64,000 nucleotides of DNA from Saprospiraceae bacterium. Lineage in GTDB: Bacteria > Bacteroidota > Bacteroidia > Chitinophagales > Saprospiraceae. Below the pieces are notes generated by a model. The model was not told the DNA's origin. It worked only from the letters and a program-made list of their open reading frames with translations, and did not search any database. This document shows, piece by piece, positions 49,431 through 58,144 of this stretch. How positions within the stretch are numbered: the first letter of the stretch is position 1; each line of letters opens with the position of its first letter. The stretch is taken from assembly GCA_016714765.1 (NCBI GenBank), contig JADKCF010000001.1, positions 62,001-126,000 of the forward strand. The letters run 5' to 3'. Both the position numbers and the translations under genes were made by a program.

Positions 49431-50993
49431 ATGAAGAGTATATTGGTTGTCATAGCAGTATTGGGTTCGAGTCTGATGTATCCAACATTTGGACAGCTTG
49501 ATGTTAATTCTATAACATTTACATGGGAAGGTGCTTTTTCCGGAAATAAGGCAGTTTGGAAAGTCGATGATACGCATAATCGTTATACTGTCGAAGGGGT
49601 GGACGTGGACGTAAAACTTGTAGACCCTTTTGACCAAAACACAGATACTGGTAATCCGAGTGATTATAATGACTATACTAAAACAAATTCATTTTACGGA
49701 AGAGGCAATATGGTGTTTCAGATTACATCGGATGCTCACAATCAGCCCGTGTGTCTGGAATTTACTTTTTCAAAAAATGTACTTCTGCACAATTTTGACG
49801 TTTGGGACCTTGATTATCTGGCTTCAGCCTCCAACCCGTTCAGTACTTATCAGGATTCATTGAGCTTCTTTGCCAGCAATGACGAAGGACCGGTGAAGTT
49901 GTTTTTAAAAAGAATATCGGACAAATCGACTTTTAAAATCATTCAGCAAAGTGTTGTTGCAGATTATATACCTGGTGTCAATGGAGATCTTTCACACAAA
50001 GACACGCTAGGAGCACTGAGAGTAAGTTCGCTGGTAGGTTTAAATAAATTTACTATCTGTTATGCAGGAGGTGCTGCAGATGATGGTTTGAGCAATAGCC
50101 AGGCACTAAAAATCGATGCTTTTACTTTTTGTGAAGCAAAAGGCAGTATCTCAGGTTTTGTCATTGACAACAATACTTCCAATATGTTATCAGGTTCTAA
50201 GATAAGGCTGCTGGATAGTTTAGATTTGCCTGTAAGGAACGAAAACGGAGATATCATGGAGATGATGACATCAAATGACGGCAAGTATTATTTTGGAAAT
50301 CTGCCTTTTGGTAAATATAATGTTGTCGAGATCAATCCGGATGGGTATGAAAGTGTCAAGGATATGGATGAACTCAACGATGATCGGATTAGCGTGGTAT
50401 TGTCTCTTTTTGCACCTGATTCAAAAGATAGGAATTTTTATGATAAGTTATTTTCACCGCTGGCAGTGGAATTATTGGATTGGGAAGCACAGCGTAAGGG
50501 CAGCAAAATAGAAGTCAACTGGACTACACAAAGAGAAGTAAGTTCTGATTATTTTGATATTCTGGTTTCTCATGACGGTATAGTATTTAATTCAGTGGGC
50601 AAAGTTCCTTCTAAAAACTCGCAAGTCAAAGCCGATTACCATTTCTCATTTGATCAAAGTGCAGGTAAAGAGATATACGTCGCTCTGAATGAATATGACC
50701 TTGACGGGAGAGTGTATCGTAAAGGCATAAAAAAAGTGATATCAGATGAAAAATGGTCTGCTTTCAGCTTGTATCCTAATCCGTCCCAGGATTTCATCAC
50801 GCTGGATTTTTTCGCCAACCCCCAAAGAGAGGTAACTTACCTCGTTACTGACGTCAAAGGCAATATTCTGATAAAAAATGTAACTTCGACAACCCATTGC
50901 ATAATCCCTACTGATTATTTACCAGCCGGACACTATTTTATTCAGGTGAATGATGGTTCGAAATCAGAAACCAGGATGTTTATAAAGCTGTAA
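49431..50993 (+). CDS. Secreted protein with the same unnamed N-terminal domain, SdrD-B-like repeat and T9SS tail (paralog 2)
   Basis: A 520-aa T9SS cargo protein with signal peptide about 1-21 (YPTFGQ). It aligns end to end with paralog 1: FTWEGAFSGNKAVWKVDDT, NDYTKTNSFYGRGNMVFQI, QPVCLEFTFSKNV, STYQDSLSFFA, GVNGDLSH and DDGLSNSQALKI in the unnamed domain. Then the SdrD-B-like domain (GSISGFVIDNNTSNMLSG, YFGNLPFGKYNVVEINPDGYES), FnIII-like (VNWTTQREVSSDYFDILVS) and a T9SS tail (LYPNPSQDFITLDF). The two genes are in tandem, 208 bp apart, and look like an old duplication: similar in every domain, clearly diverged in DNA. A terminator follows. Confidence 0.78.
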   Translation: MKSILVVIAVLGSSLMYPTFGQLDVNSITFTWEGAFSGNKAVWKVDDTHNRYTVEGVDVDVKLVDPFDQNTDTGNPSDYNDYTKTNSFYGRGNMVFQITSDAHNQPVCLEFTFSKNVLLHNFDVWDLDYLASASNPFSTYQDSLSFFASNDEGPVKLFLKRISDKSTFKIIQQSVVADYIPGVNGDLSHKDTLGALRVSSLVGLNKFTICYAGGAADDGLSNSQALKIDAFTFCEAKGSISGFVIDNNTSNMLSGSKIRLLDSLDLPVRNENGDIMEMMTSNDGKYYFGNLPFGKYNVVEINPDGYESVKDMDELNDDRISVVLSLFAPDSKDRNFYDKLFSPLAVELLDWEAQRKGSKIEVNWTTQREVSSDYFDILVSHDGIVFNSVGKVPSKNSQVKADYHFSFDQSAGKEIYVALNEYDLDGRVYRKGIKKVISDEKWSAFSLYPNPSQDFITLDFFANPQREVTYLVTDVKGNILIKNVTSTTHCIIPTDYLPAGHYFIQVNDGSKSETRMFIKL

Positions 50994-51020
50994 TAAATAT
51001 CTCAAACGCAATACCAGTAC

Positions 51021-51060
51021 AAAGAGGCTTTTATCTTGCTTGATAGAAGCCTCTTTTTTA
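51021..51060 (+). terminator. Rho-independent terminator after paralog 2
   Basis: Stem AAAGAGGCTTTTATC (51021-51035) and GATAGAAGCCTCTTT (51042-51056), 15 bp with one wobble, six-nt loop, then TTTTA. It lies between the plus-strand paralog and the minus-strand psd. Confidence 0.85.
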
Positions 51061-51099
51061 TAATTTTAATATAAATTTTCTCCGCGGAAATTATTATGC

Positions 51100-51747
51100 T
51101 TAGAGCTGGGCAATGACAGTTCTGTTGCCGGTCACAACATCATCCAGCTTTACATTCAGCTTTGTGTCAACAGGGAAATAAATATCTACTCTGGACCCAA
51201 ATTTAATAAATCCCATTTCATCACCTTGCTGGTGGCTGTTGCCGGATTTTGCATAACAAACAATCCTTCTGGCCAATGCCCCTGCAACCTGCCTTAGCAA
51301 TATTTGCTGATGATGGGTTTCGATCACTATGGTTGTTCTTTCGTTTTCGGTGGAGGCTTTTGGATTCCATGCTGCGAGATATTTGCCGGGATGGTATTTG
51401 TAATATATAGTTTTGCCACTTGCCGGAAACCAATTGATATGGACATTGAGAGGAGACATAAATATAGATACCTGAGTACATTCACTTTTCAGATATTCAT
51501 CTTCATAGACATTCTCTATGACTACTACTTTTCCGTCACACGGAGATAAAAAATGATGATCTTTGTTTGTGGGTACAGATCGGTCAGGTTTTCTGAAAAA
51601 TGAAATCAAAAACAAAAACAATAAGATGCTGATTATCAATGTGATAAAAAACAAGCCTGGAAAGAAATAAAAAGCTGCTGAATTCACAATGAACAGCAAA
51701 ATAAAGCCAAGTAATAGGGTAGGATATCCTTCTTTATGTATAGTCAT
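51100..51747 (-). CDS. psd: Phosphatidylserine decarboxylase proenzyme
   Basis: Makes phosphatidylethanolamine from phosphatidylserine at the inner membrane. 215 aa, the short (PSD-A-like) form. Two hydrophobic helices (about 10-50) precede the catalytic domain: LSPCDGKVV, MSPLNVHINWFPASGK, the HPGKYLAAWNPKASTENERT segment, and KFGSRVDIYFP near the end, where self-cleavage before Ser would create the pyruvoyl group. It is last of a three-gene minus-strand run (CPBP protease, cdsA, psd), 15 nt after cdsA, joining two steps of phospholipid synthesis. Confidence 0.93.
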   Translation of the reverse strand: MTIHKEGYPTLLLGFILLFIVNSAAFYFFPGLFFITLIISILLFLFLISFFRKPDRSVPTNKDHHFLSPCDGKVVVIENVYEDEYLKSECTQVSIFMSPLNVHINWFPASGKTIYYKYHPGKYLAAWNPKASTENERTTIVIETHHQQILLRQVAGALARRIVCYAKSGNSHQQGDEMGFIKFGSRVDIYFPVDTKLNVKLDDVVTGNRTVIAQL

Positions 51748-51762
51748 AAAAGCGTGTATTGG

Positions 51763-52623
51763 TTATTGTTTTGAAAAATGAACGAGCAAAAATAATACAA
51801 AAGGTATAATATATATAAAGCTATCGAATCTATCTAAAATTCCTCCATGTCCGGGCAATAAATTACCTGAGTCTTTAACCTGAAAAGTACGTTTGATGGA
51901 TGACTCAACCAGGTCACCGAGAGTGCCAATAAGCCATGCAGCGGTCGCAATCAGCACCCAAAACATACCCGTACTTCCTGCTTCAGCAATAGAAATATCA
52001 TACAGATCATGGACATTACTAAAGTAATGATTTCCAATAAGCCAGGCCAATGGTAATGTGATGATTCCGGCACCCAAAAAACCTTCCCAACTTTTTTTTG
52101 GGGAGATGCGCTCGTACAACTTATGTTTACCGATTCTAGAGCCCACAAGGTACGCAAAAGAATCGCTCATCCATATCATCAGTAGCACGGCTATCCAAAA
52201 ATGCGGCAAATATACAGCGGTATTGACAATAAAGGAAACAAAAAGTCCCATAGGTAATCCGAGGTAAACAAGGCTGACCAACCAGTAGTACCTGTGGTAG
52301 TCTATGACTGATTTTACCATATTTACTATACCGAATACCAGCATGATGCATGATAGTACTGTCAGATAATAAAATAAATGGCCTGCAGGTGGCACCATCG
52401 TAGCCAACAGGATTACTGTCAGCAAAGTCAACCCTATAGTGATGTACCATTTGTTTCTCTGCTGTGGAAGTACCATTCTTGCTAATTCAAACGCACCATA
52501 GCCTGCAATAAAAACGCCAAGAAATACAGCCCCCACTCTGTCTGTAATAATTAATCCCAGTACGGCGATACTAAATATCAAACCAGTTATACTTCGCTGT
52601 AAGAGTACTTCGTTTTTATTCAT
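51763..52623 (-). CDS. cdsA: Phosphatidate cytidylyltransferase (CDP-diacylglycerol synthase)
   Basis: Makes CDP-diacylglycerol from phosphatidate and CTP in the inner membrane. 286 aa with about eight membrane helices. The family signature near the C-terminus is complete: ISPKKSWEGFLGAGI, GDLVESSIKRTFQVKDSGNLLPGHGGILDRFDS. It sits between the CPBP gene (6 nt) and psd (15 nt). CDP-diacylglycerol feeds the pathway to phosphatidylserine, the substrate of the next gene, so the operon order is functional. No phosphatidylserine synthase gene is seen here. Confidence 0.95.
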   Translation of the reverse strand: MNKNEVLLQRSITGLIFSIAVLGLIITDRVGAVFLGVFIAGYGAFELARMVLPQQRNKWYITIGLTLLTVILLATMVPPAGHLFYYLTVLSCIMLVFGIVNMVKSVIDYHRYYWLVSLVYLGLPMGLFVSFIVNTAVYLPHFWIAVLLMIWMSDSFAYLVGSRIGKHKLYERISPKKSWEGFLGAGIITLPLAWLIGNHYFSNVHDLYDISIAEAGSTGMFWVLIATAAWLIGTLGDLVESSIKRTFQVKDSGNLLPGHGGILDRFDSFIYIIPFVLFLLVHFSKQ

Positions 52624-52629
52624 ATTATA

Positions 52630-53499
52630 CTAAGCAATTGGAGAAGTTGTACGACGAATAGTGTACCATATATACGAAAAAAGAATAGTGGAGATTACCA
52701 CACCTGTCAGTGGTATATTTTCTGTTTCTATGGTATTGATATCCAGTTTACCTCCTGATAAATAAAGGCTAACGGTGGCAAAACTATTATTTAATGCATG
52801 GATGATCATTGGAAGTATTAAGCTCCCTGAGTAATAGTAGGCGTAGCCTAGTATAGCCCCTATCATCATTTTGGGAATAAATCCTGTCACCTGGAAATGA
52901 AATAAACTAAAAATAATAGCTGTAATCCAAATAGCTGTGTGTGGATTCTGCCATTTTTCTATTATCTCTTTTTGGATGACACCTCTGAACAATAGCTCCT
53001 CTCCGATCCCTGGAAGGACTCCCAAAAGTAATATATTGACCACAAGATCTGACGGGTGGTCCATGGTGAGCAAACCTGCCAATGCACTCATAGAGTCTTT
53101 ATCCATGTTATCAAGTAACTCCGGCCATTCTATTTTTTCTATAAAAAATGAAATATACCCCATCAGTGGATATAGAGAAAACAATGCCAAAGGAAAAAGC
53201 AAAAGGTACGCAGGATTAAAGTGATTTAGAGAAAGATAAGGTAAGAATCTATCTCTGTAAAAAATACCAATAAATAACAGAGGACTCAGGGTGAAAGTCA
53301 GCAAATGATTTAAAGCTACGACAGACTTTATCATTCCTGTATTACTACTATCTTCCAGAAGCGATATAAGATCTGCCCCTGAATGGATTTGCACACCACT
53401 CCAATATGCTATGCCTAAAACCAGTAAATTGGAAAACAAAATCATAGCTACTATGAGTGCTACCAATGTTATGGCTTTGGTCGTAAATCTGTTGTTCAA
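52630..53499 (-). CDS. CPBP-family (CAAX-like) intramembrane metalloprotease
   Basis: A membrane protein with about seven helices and the family motifs PGIGEELLFRGVIQ (EExxxR) and FSLFHFQ and HALNNSF, supplying the zinc-type active site. Function of bacterial members varies (bacteriocin immunity, membrane protein processing); unknown here. Start: an ATG at 53589 exists, but it lies directly after a terminator hairpin and 61 nt upstream of a clear -7 box, so its first 30 residues read promoter DNA. I prefer TTG 53499 (289 aa), a few nt downstream of the likely start of transcription. Next genes cdsA and psd follow at 6 and 15 nt. Confidence 0.8.
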   Translation of the reverse strand: MNNRFTTKAITLVALIVAMILFSNLLVLGIAYWSGVQIHSGADLISLLEDSSNTGMIKSVVALNHLLTFTLSPLLFIGIFYRDRFLPYLSLNHFNPAYLLLFPLALFSLYPLMGYISFFIEKIEWPELLDNMDKDSMSALAGLLTMDHPSDLVVNILLLGVLPGIGEELLFRGVIQKEIIEKWQNPHTAIWITAIIFSLFHFQVTGFIPKMMIGAILGYAYYYSGSLILPMIIHALNNSFATVSLYLSGGKLDINTIETENIPLTGVVISTILFSYIWYTIRRTTSPIA

Positions 53500-53520
53500 A
53501 AGTAAAATTAATTGAAGCTG

Positions 53521-53528
53521 CAAAGGTA
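53521..53528 (-). promoter_or_regulatory. -7 element of the CPBP-cdsA-psd operon
   Basis: TACCTTTG on the minus strand, a full TAnnTTTG match. A TTG lies 23 nt upstream on that strand, slightly beyond the usual 19-21 nt. It lies inside the frame that an ATG start at 53589 would give. Confidence 0.5.
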
Positions 53529-53589
53529 ATGAAAAAATATAAGCTTTTTTGCAATAGGCAATCGAATATTGAATGGACGGACAGGACAT

Positions 53590-53621
53590 AAAAAAAGGCC
53601 GCCCGAAAAGGGGCAGCCTTT
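53590..53621 (-). terminator. Rho-independent terminator on the minus strand
   Basis: On the minus strand the arms AAAGGCTGCCC (53621-53611) and GGGCGGCCTTT (53604-53594) pair over 11 bp with one U-G wobble, and the run of T continues to 53590. On the plus strand the same arms have a C/A mismatch and no T-run, so direction is minus. Confidence 0.75.
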
Positions 53622-53666
53622 GTGTTGGTTTAACAATTACAGGTTCAAAAAAGATTCTTGATTATA
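53590..53666 (-). ncRNA. Candidate short RNA ending in a strong terminator
   Basis: The minus strand carries a good terminator (see next entry) with no minus-strand gene for about 760 nt upstream; the plus-strand YtxH gene lies between. A 7-of-8 match to the -7 box (CATTTTTG on the minus strand, plus-strand 53672-53679) would begin an RNA of about 75 nt. No -33 TTTG at the right distance. Sequence is otherwise unstructured to my eye and I recognise no family. The RNA could also be a leader of the CPBP operon. Confidence 0.3.
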
Positions 53667-53854
53667 TAGTGCAAAAATGATACCAGAAAATTAATTTGAT
53701 CGCTATGCATGTGCATATGATTAGCATCATAGTTGCTACTGACTGGTGTCATTGTTTATAAGAACTTTTATGTTAAATATTTGCATTGTGAAAAATGGAA
53801 TTGTAGAGATTCAAAAATCGCAGTTTTTATTATTAATTTATAAATTTTAGTAAA

Positions 53855-54145
53855 ATGAGAACAGGTAAATTTTTGTTAGGAATTTTAGGTGGCATAGCAA
53901 CTGGAGCGCTCCTTGGCGTATTATTTGCACCAGATAAAGGCATCGATACACGCAAAAAAATTGTTAAAAAGGCCAACGATTTTACTGGTGAAGCTGGTAT
54001 GCAATTGGGCGAATTGGTCAGTACTGTAAAAGGTAAAATGGAAGCTCTCAAAGAAGAAACTAATCATATGGCTGAAAACTGGAAGAAAAAGTCAGAAGAA
54101 GTTTTAGCAGATTTGAAAGAAGTAGATAAAGTGAAAATGAATTAA
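53855..54145 (+). CDS. YtxH-domain protein
   Basis: A 96-aa protein with an N-terminal hydrophobic glycine-rich helix (FLLGILGGIATGALLGVLFAP) followed by DKGIDTRKKI, the YtxH (PF12732) signature. The rest is an amphipathic, Lys/Glu-rich helix that may coil. Such proteins are membrane associated and often general-stress induced in Bacteroidota; function unknown. It stands alone, with no clear promoter. Confidence 0.85.
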   Translation: MRTGKFLLGILGGIATGALLGVLFAPDKGIDTRKKIVKKANDFTGEAGMQLGELVSTVKGKMEALKEETNHMAENWKKKSEEVLADLKEVDKVKMN

Positions 54146-54331
54146 CCTGTTCATGACCGATTGATTCTGAGTGGCTTAAAAAGCCAGGTTGAATCACAGT
54201 ATGTTTTGGGCATAAGAGTAAAAGAAAAGGAATTATTTATTATCCCAAGGTAAACCAATTAGGATTTTGCCTGCTAATGGACTGAAAATGATTCTAACAA
54301 TCTCTAAGTATTGATTTTAATTGTTTTGTAA

Positions 54332-54367
54332 ACTCGGGGATGTAGGTGTAAGCTTTCATCCCCGAGT
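54332..54367. terminator. Hairpin between convergent genes
   Basis: Perfect 11-bp stem ACTCGGGGATG (54332-54342) and CATCCCCGAGT (54357-54367), 14-nt loop. There is no T-run of note on either side. It may stop transcription from YtxH or from the beta-barrel gene at 54384. Confidence 0.5.
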
Positions 54368-54383
54368 CATTTATGGCTTATTT

Positions 54384-55013
54384 TTAAAACTTGTATCCCA
54401 TCGTGAGCAGCAGTCGGGTGGGAGCATCAGAAAAAGCATATGGATGACCTCCTACAGTGATATGATCTCCAAATTTGTCCAGATTGCCCTCAAAAGTAAG
54501 GTCTAACCTTAGTTTCCAAATATCCAGTCCGGTACCTGCCTGCCATCCGTAAGTAGCTGTTTTGAATTTTTGCTCATATCCTTTGATGTCAACCACATCT
54601 GAAACACTATTGATAAAAAGATGACCTACTATTCCGCCTTGAAATCTGAGGACCCCCAGTTTGATACCTGCCAGGACTGGAATGTCCATATGGTTGTATT
54701 TTTCGTTTTTTAAAGTGGTAAATACACCTGATTCTCCATATTGTGTGATTTCGTAGTTTACGTTATTGGAGTTAAACAGTAGTGAAGGCTCCAGATAAAA
54801 ACCCAGCAGACTTAGACGTGTGTACAGACCAAAATGATGACCATACCCGGCATTTTTTATGTTCCACTGGATATTCTGCTGGCCGTCATTGACTAGTATG
54901 CCATCTTTTGCCAGATCATAAGAACTGACCCCGGCTTTGATGCCAAATTCTATCTGACCGTATGTAAAATTAAAAATCCCGAGGCAAATGAGGATTAAAA
55001 TAAACTGTTTCAT
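54384..55013 (-). CDS. PorT-like outer-membrane beta-barrel protein
   Basis: A 209-aa protein with signal peptide (about 1-19, FNFTYGQ) and alternating amphipathic strands typical of the outer-membrane beta-barrel family (PF13568): IEFGIKAGVSSYDLA, GLYTRLSLLGFYLEPSLLFNSNN, IPVLAGIKLGVLRFQGGIVGHLFI, GWQAGTGLDIWKLRLDLTFEGNL, ending LLLTMGYKF with a terminal aromatic residue for the BAM complex. It could be a small porin or a gliding/secretion accessory; nothing further can be told. Monocistronic. Confidence 0.8.
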   Translation of the reverse strand: MKQFILILICLGIFNFTYGQIEFGIKAGVSSYDLAKDGILVNDGQQNIQWNIKNAGYGHHFGLYTRLSLLGFYLEPSLLFNSNNVNYEITQYGESGVFTTLKNEKYNHMDIPVLAGIKLGVLRFQGGIVGHLFINSVSDVVDIKGYEQKFKTATYGWQAGTGLDIWKLRLDLTFEGNLDKFGDHITVGGHPYAFSDAPTRLLLTMGYKF

Positions 55014-55255
55014 GATGTTGTATTTAATAGGGTTTAAAAATAGGGTTTGATGGACACTATAAAAAAATCATAAGTAATTAAACTTTAAACGGATAATTGG
55101 CTTAAATTTGGTTAGTTTTGCAGGTTATTTAACTTTTGTTTAACCCAATATCTTGTTTTTTTGGGGTTACAAATATTTGATTTTGAGATTATTGTATTGA
55201 TTGTTACGATTTAATTTATTATCAGTAATTGTAATATATCAAAAAGAGTGCCGAT

Positions 55256-55873
55256 ATGAATATTAAGGAAGTAGAGTTTATTGCCAGTTTTGCGAATGTA
55301 GGTACCTGTCCTGTGGATGGTAAGCCTGAGTTTGCTTTTATTGGAAGATCCAATGTCGGTAAATCTTCGCTCATCAATATGCTTACCAATAAAAAAGGTA
55401 TTGCAAAAGTTTCCGTTACTCCTGGTAAAACACAGCTTTTGAACTATTTTGAGATCAATGGCCTGTGGTATCTGGTGGATTTGCCGGGTTACGGATATGC
55501 CAGACTATCGAAGGAGAAAAAAGCTGGATTTGGTAAGATGATAAAATCTTATCTGACCATGAGGGAGACACTGGTGGTTGCTTTTGTTCTAATAGACGTA
55601 AGACATGAATTACAAAAGATTGATAAAGAGTTTTTGGAGTGGTGCGGCAACAGTGAGGTGCCTTTTTGTCTTGTATTTACAAAAGCCGACAAACTCGGCA
55701 AAAACCAGGTAACGGCTAATGTAGCAGCCATCCGCAAAGCATTGCTCCAGTCCTGGAATGAATTGCCACCTCATTTTATTACCAGTTCAGAGACGAAGGC
55801 AGGGAGAGAAGAAATTCTTGAGTTTATCGAAAAAACCATCATTGACATTACGCATCAAAATGAGCATGCCTGA
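55256..55873 (+). CDS. engB: Ribosome-biogenesis GTPase YsxC/EngB
   Basis: A 205-aa GTP-binding protein for assembly of the large ribosomal subunit. G1 GRSNVGKSSL (about residues 30-39), G2 threonine in VTPGKTQ, G3 VDLPGYGYA, G4 VFTKADK, G5 SSETKAG, the usual set. Length is normal. A -7-like TAGTTTTG lies at 55113-55120. The acyltransferase gene begins 3 nt after its stop, so the two form an operon. Confidence 0.95.
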   Translation: MNIKEVEFIASFANVGTCPVDGKPEFAFIGRSNVGKSSLINMLTNKKGIAKVSVTPGKTQLLNYFEINGLWYLVDLPGYGYARLSKEKKAGFGKMIKSYLTMRETLVVAFVLIDVRHELQKIDKEFLEWCGNSEVPFCLVFTKADKLGKNQVTANVAAIRKALLQSWNELPPHFITSSETKAGREEILEFIEKTIIDITHQNEHA

Positions 55874-55876
55874 TTT

Positions 55877-57540
55877 ATGACGCAGATTTATCCTCATATC
55901 ATCACAGATGTGGCATCATGGCCGGTTGCTAAACAAAGCAGAGAAAGAGCCGACTTTATAGAACGCCTAAATGCTTTTGTCATTCAGCAACTGACAGAAT
56001 CACAAAAGGCAAACATTCAGGATCTGATTTCAAAGTCAATTTACCTTGAAAACCAAAGGATAAAACTGACACCATGGAAAATCGATCCTCCTGACGAAAA
56101 ATCATATTGGAAGAATATTGCAACAGAACTGGAGGCGGCAACCCGAAGACAAGATAAAGAACAGGTGGAGCTGGACTTGCTTCGTAAGATTGTCAATCGA
56201 TACAATGAGGAAATTGTGGGCCATTTCAGTCCGAAAACATTTAAATTTTCGAGAATTTTTCTAACTTCTTTTTTTAAGCGGTTGTTCAATAAATTTTTTG
56301 CCAGTGGACATTGGAGGTGGGGTAATAAAAATGCACTGCAGCAGAAGATAAAAATAAAAGGCAATATTCCACTTATAAGGACACTTTTCGAAAAAGGCAC
56401 TGTTGTAATTCTGCCTACGCATTATTCTAATCTGGATTCTATTATGGTCGGGTATGCTATAGATGCCAATGTAGGATTGCCATCCTTTTCCTATGGAGCC
56501 GGTCTCAACTTGTATAATGTAGAAATTGTCGCATACTTTATCAATCGATTAGGAGCATTCAGAGTGGACAGACGTAAAAAGAATCCTATCTACCTGGAGT
56601 GTCTGAAGTCTATGACAGGCTATTCTATAATAGATGGGGTCAATTGCCTTTTCTTTCCCGGTGGTACCCGATCGCGAAGCGGACAGACTGAAGACAAACT
56701 CAAACTCGGACTTATCAGTTCGGTTATAGAGGCGCAGAGACTTCATTATGAGCAAGGTCAGAGCAAAAGGTTTTTATTGTTCCCCTTAACATTGGTTATC
56801 ATTTTGTACTGGAAGCATCACATCTCATAGATCAGCACCTTCAGCACATAGGAAGAGATAAATACAAAAGGACCAAAAGTGGAGGGCCTTCTATCAAAAA
56901 TATTTTCAAATTTATTCATGATTTATACACCAAATCATCAGAGGTATATATGTCTTTTGGAGATCCTATGGATGTATTCGGCAACAAAGTCGACGAGGAG
57001 GGACACAGCTATGATAAATTTGGTCATAAAGTACACACCAAAGATTACTTTATTTTTGATGGTGCTCTCACCTCCGATCAACAAAGAGAAGGGGTTTATG
57101 CTAAAATATTGGGCGAAAATGTGGTTGAATCATACAAAAAGTTCAATGTAATACTTTCAAGCAATGTCGTTGCGTTTGCTGCTTTTCACATATTTTATGA
57201 CGAATACAGGGAGCTAGGTCTCATGCCTCTGTTTAATCAGAGGGACAGGAGATATACTATGGATTATATTGCCCTGGAAGAAAAAGTTATCTTACTCACT
57301 GACCTGATATTGCAAATGAAGGCACAAGGTCAGGTGACTGTTTCAGATGAGTCATGGGACAATATACCCGCGCTTATTGCCGAAGGTCTATCCAAACTAG
57401 GTATCTATCATATGTCTGATGTACTAAAGCAGGACAAAAAAGGCCAGATTCATTGTCAGGATTTGAGATTGCTGTATTTCTATCACAACAGACTTATCAA
57501 CTATGGATTTGAAGAAATGTTGGGATGGGAAAAAGTATAA
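55877..57540 (+). CDS. Glycerol-3-phosphate / 1-acylglycerol-3-phosphate acyltransferase-like protein, frameshifted
   Basis: A PlsB/PlsC-like membrane acyltransferase. Motif I is THYSNLDS (H-x4-D), motif III FPGGTRSRSG, both in the first part. The literal frame stops at 56830 after FPLTLVIILYW. One extra C in the four-C run at 56782-56785 gives FPLNIGYHFVLEASHLIDQH and links to the downstream part (VYMSFGDPMDVFGNKVDEEG to LGWEKV). The reconstructed length is 554 aa, unlike the roughly 800-aa enterobacterial PlsB; similar ~550-aa proteins occur in Bacteroidota. The N-terminal 130 residues are specific. It starts 3 nt after engB. Acyl acceptor is uncertain. Confidence 0.8.
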
Positions 57541-57560
57541 TAATGAAAAAAATTTAAGCT

Positions 57561-58106
57561 GTGAACTATATTATATTTGATCTTGAAGCATCATGCTGGC
57601 TGGGAAGGCCTCCTCAAGGGGTGAACGAAATCATTGAAATTGGCGCAGTTAAAGTAAATGATTACGGAGAGGTAGATTCCATATTTGTAAAATTTGTCAA
57701 GCCTACAATTAATCCCGTGCTTTCTGCATTTTGTACCAAATTGACCTCCATTACTCAGGCTGACGTTGACAAATCCCGTACTTTTCCTCATATTATTCAG
57801 GAGTTTATGGACTGGATAGGTGTTGACGAAGAAAATTATACTTTGATTTCATGGGGAAAGTACGACAGAACCCAACTCATAGACGACTGTCGGCTGCACA
57901 AAGTAGATGTAGCATGGCTTGATCATTATTTTAATCTAAAACCAGCTTATAGAGCCCTCAAAAATCTGAAAGACGAACCAGGACTAAAAAAGGCTGTGAA
58001 GCTTGAAGGATTTGAGTTTACAGGAATTCATCACAGAGCTATATCTGATGCAGAAAATCTGGCCAAAATTTTCATTAAATACTTTAAAGAATGGTCAATA
58101 GGGTGA
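57561..58106 (+). CDS. DEDDh 3'-5' exonuclease-domain protein
   Basis: A 181-aa exonuclease of the RNase T/DnaQ superfamily, nearest in look to the ERI1/KapD type. Motif Exo I FDLEASCW (Asp7, Glu9), Exo II around SWGKYDRTQLIDDC, and Exo III HHRAISDAENLAKI with the His and Asp of the DEDDh set. Substrate (DNA or RNA) is unknown. GTG at 57561 is the only start in the frame, because a stop codon lies two codons upstream. It is 20 nt after the acyltransferase. Confidence 0.85.
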   Translation: MNYIIFDLEASCWLGRPPQGVNEIIEIGAVKVNDYGEVDSIFVKFVKPTINPVLSAFCTKLTSITQADVDKSRTFPHIIQEFMDWIGVDEENYTLISWGKYDRTQLIDDCRLHKVDVAWLDHYFNLKPAYRALKNLKDEPGLKKAVKLEGFEFTGIHHRAISDAENLAKIFIKYFKEWSIG

Positions 58107-58144
58107 CAGAAAAGTATTTTTTTAGAAATTTTTTTTAAGCATAT

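Noticed and set aside
54332..54367. Hairpin as part of a riboswitch
   Set aside because: Sits between converging genes, so an end-of-transcript hairpin is simpler.
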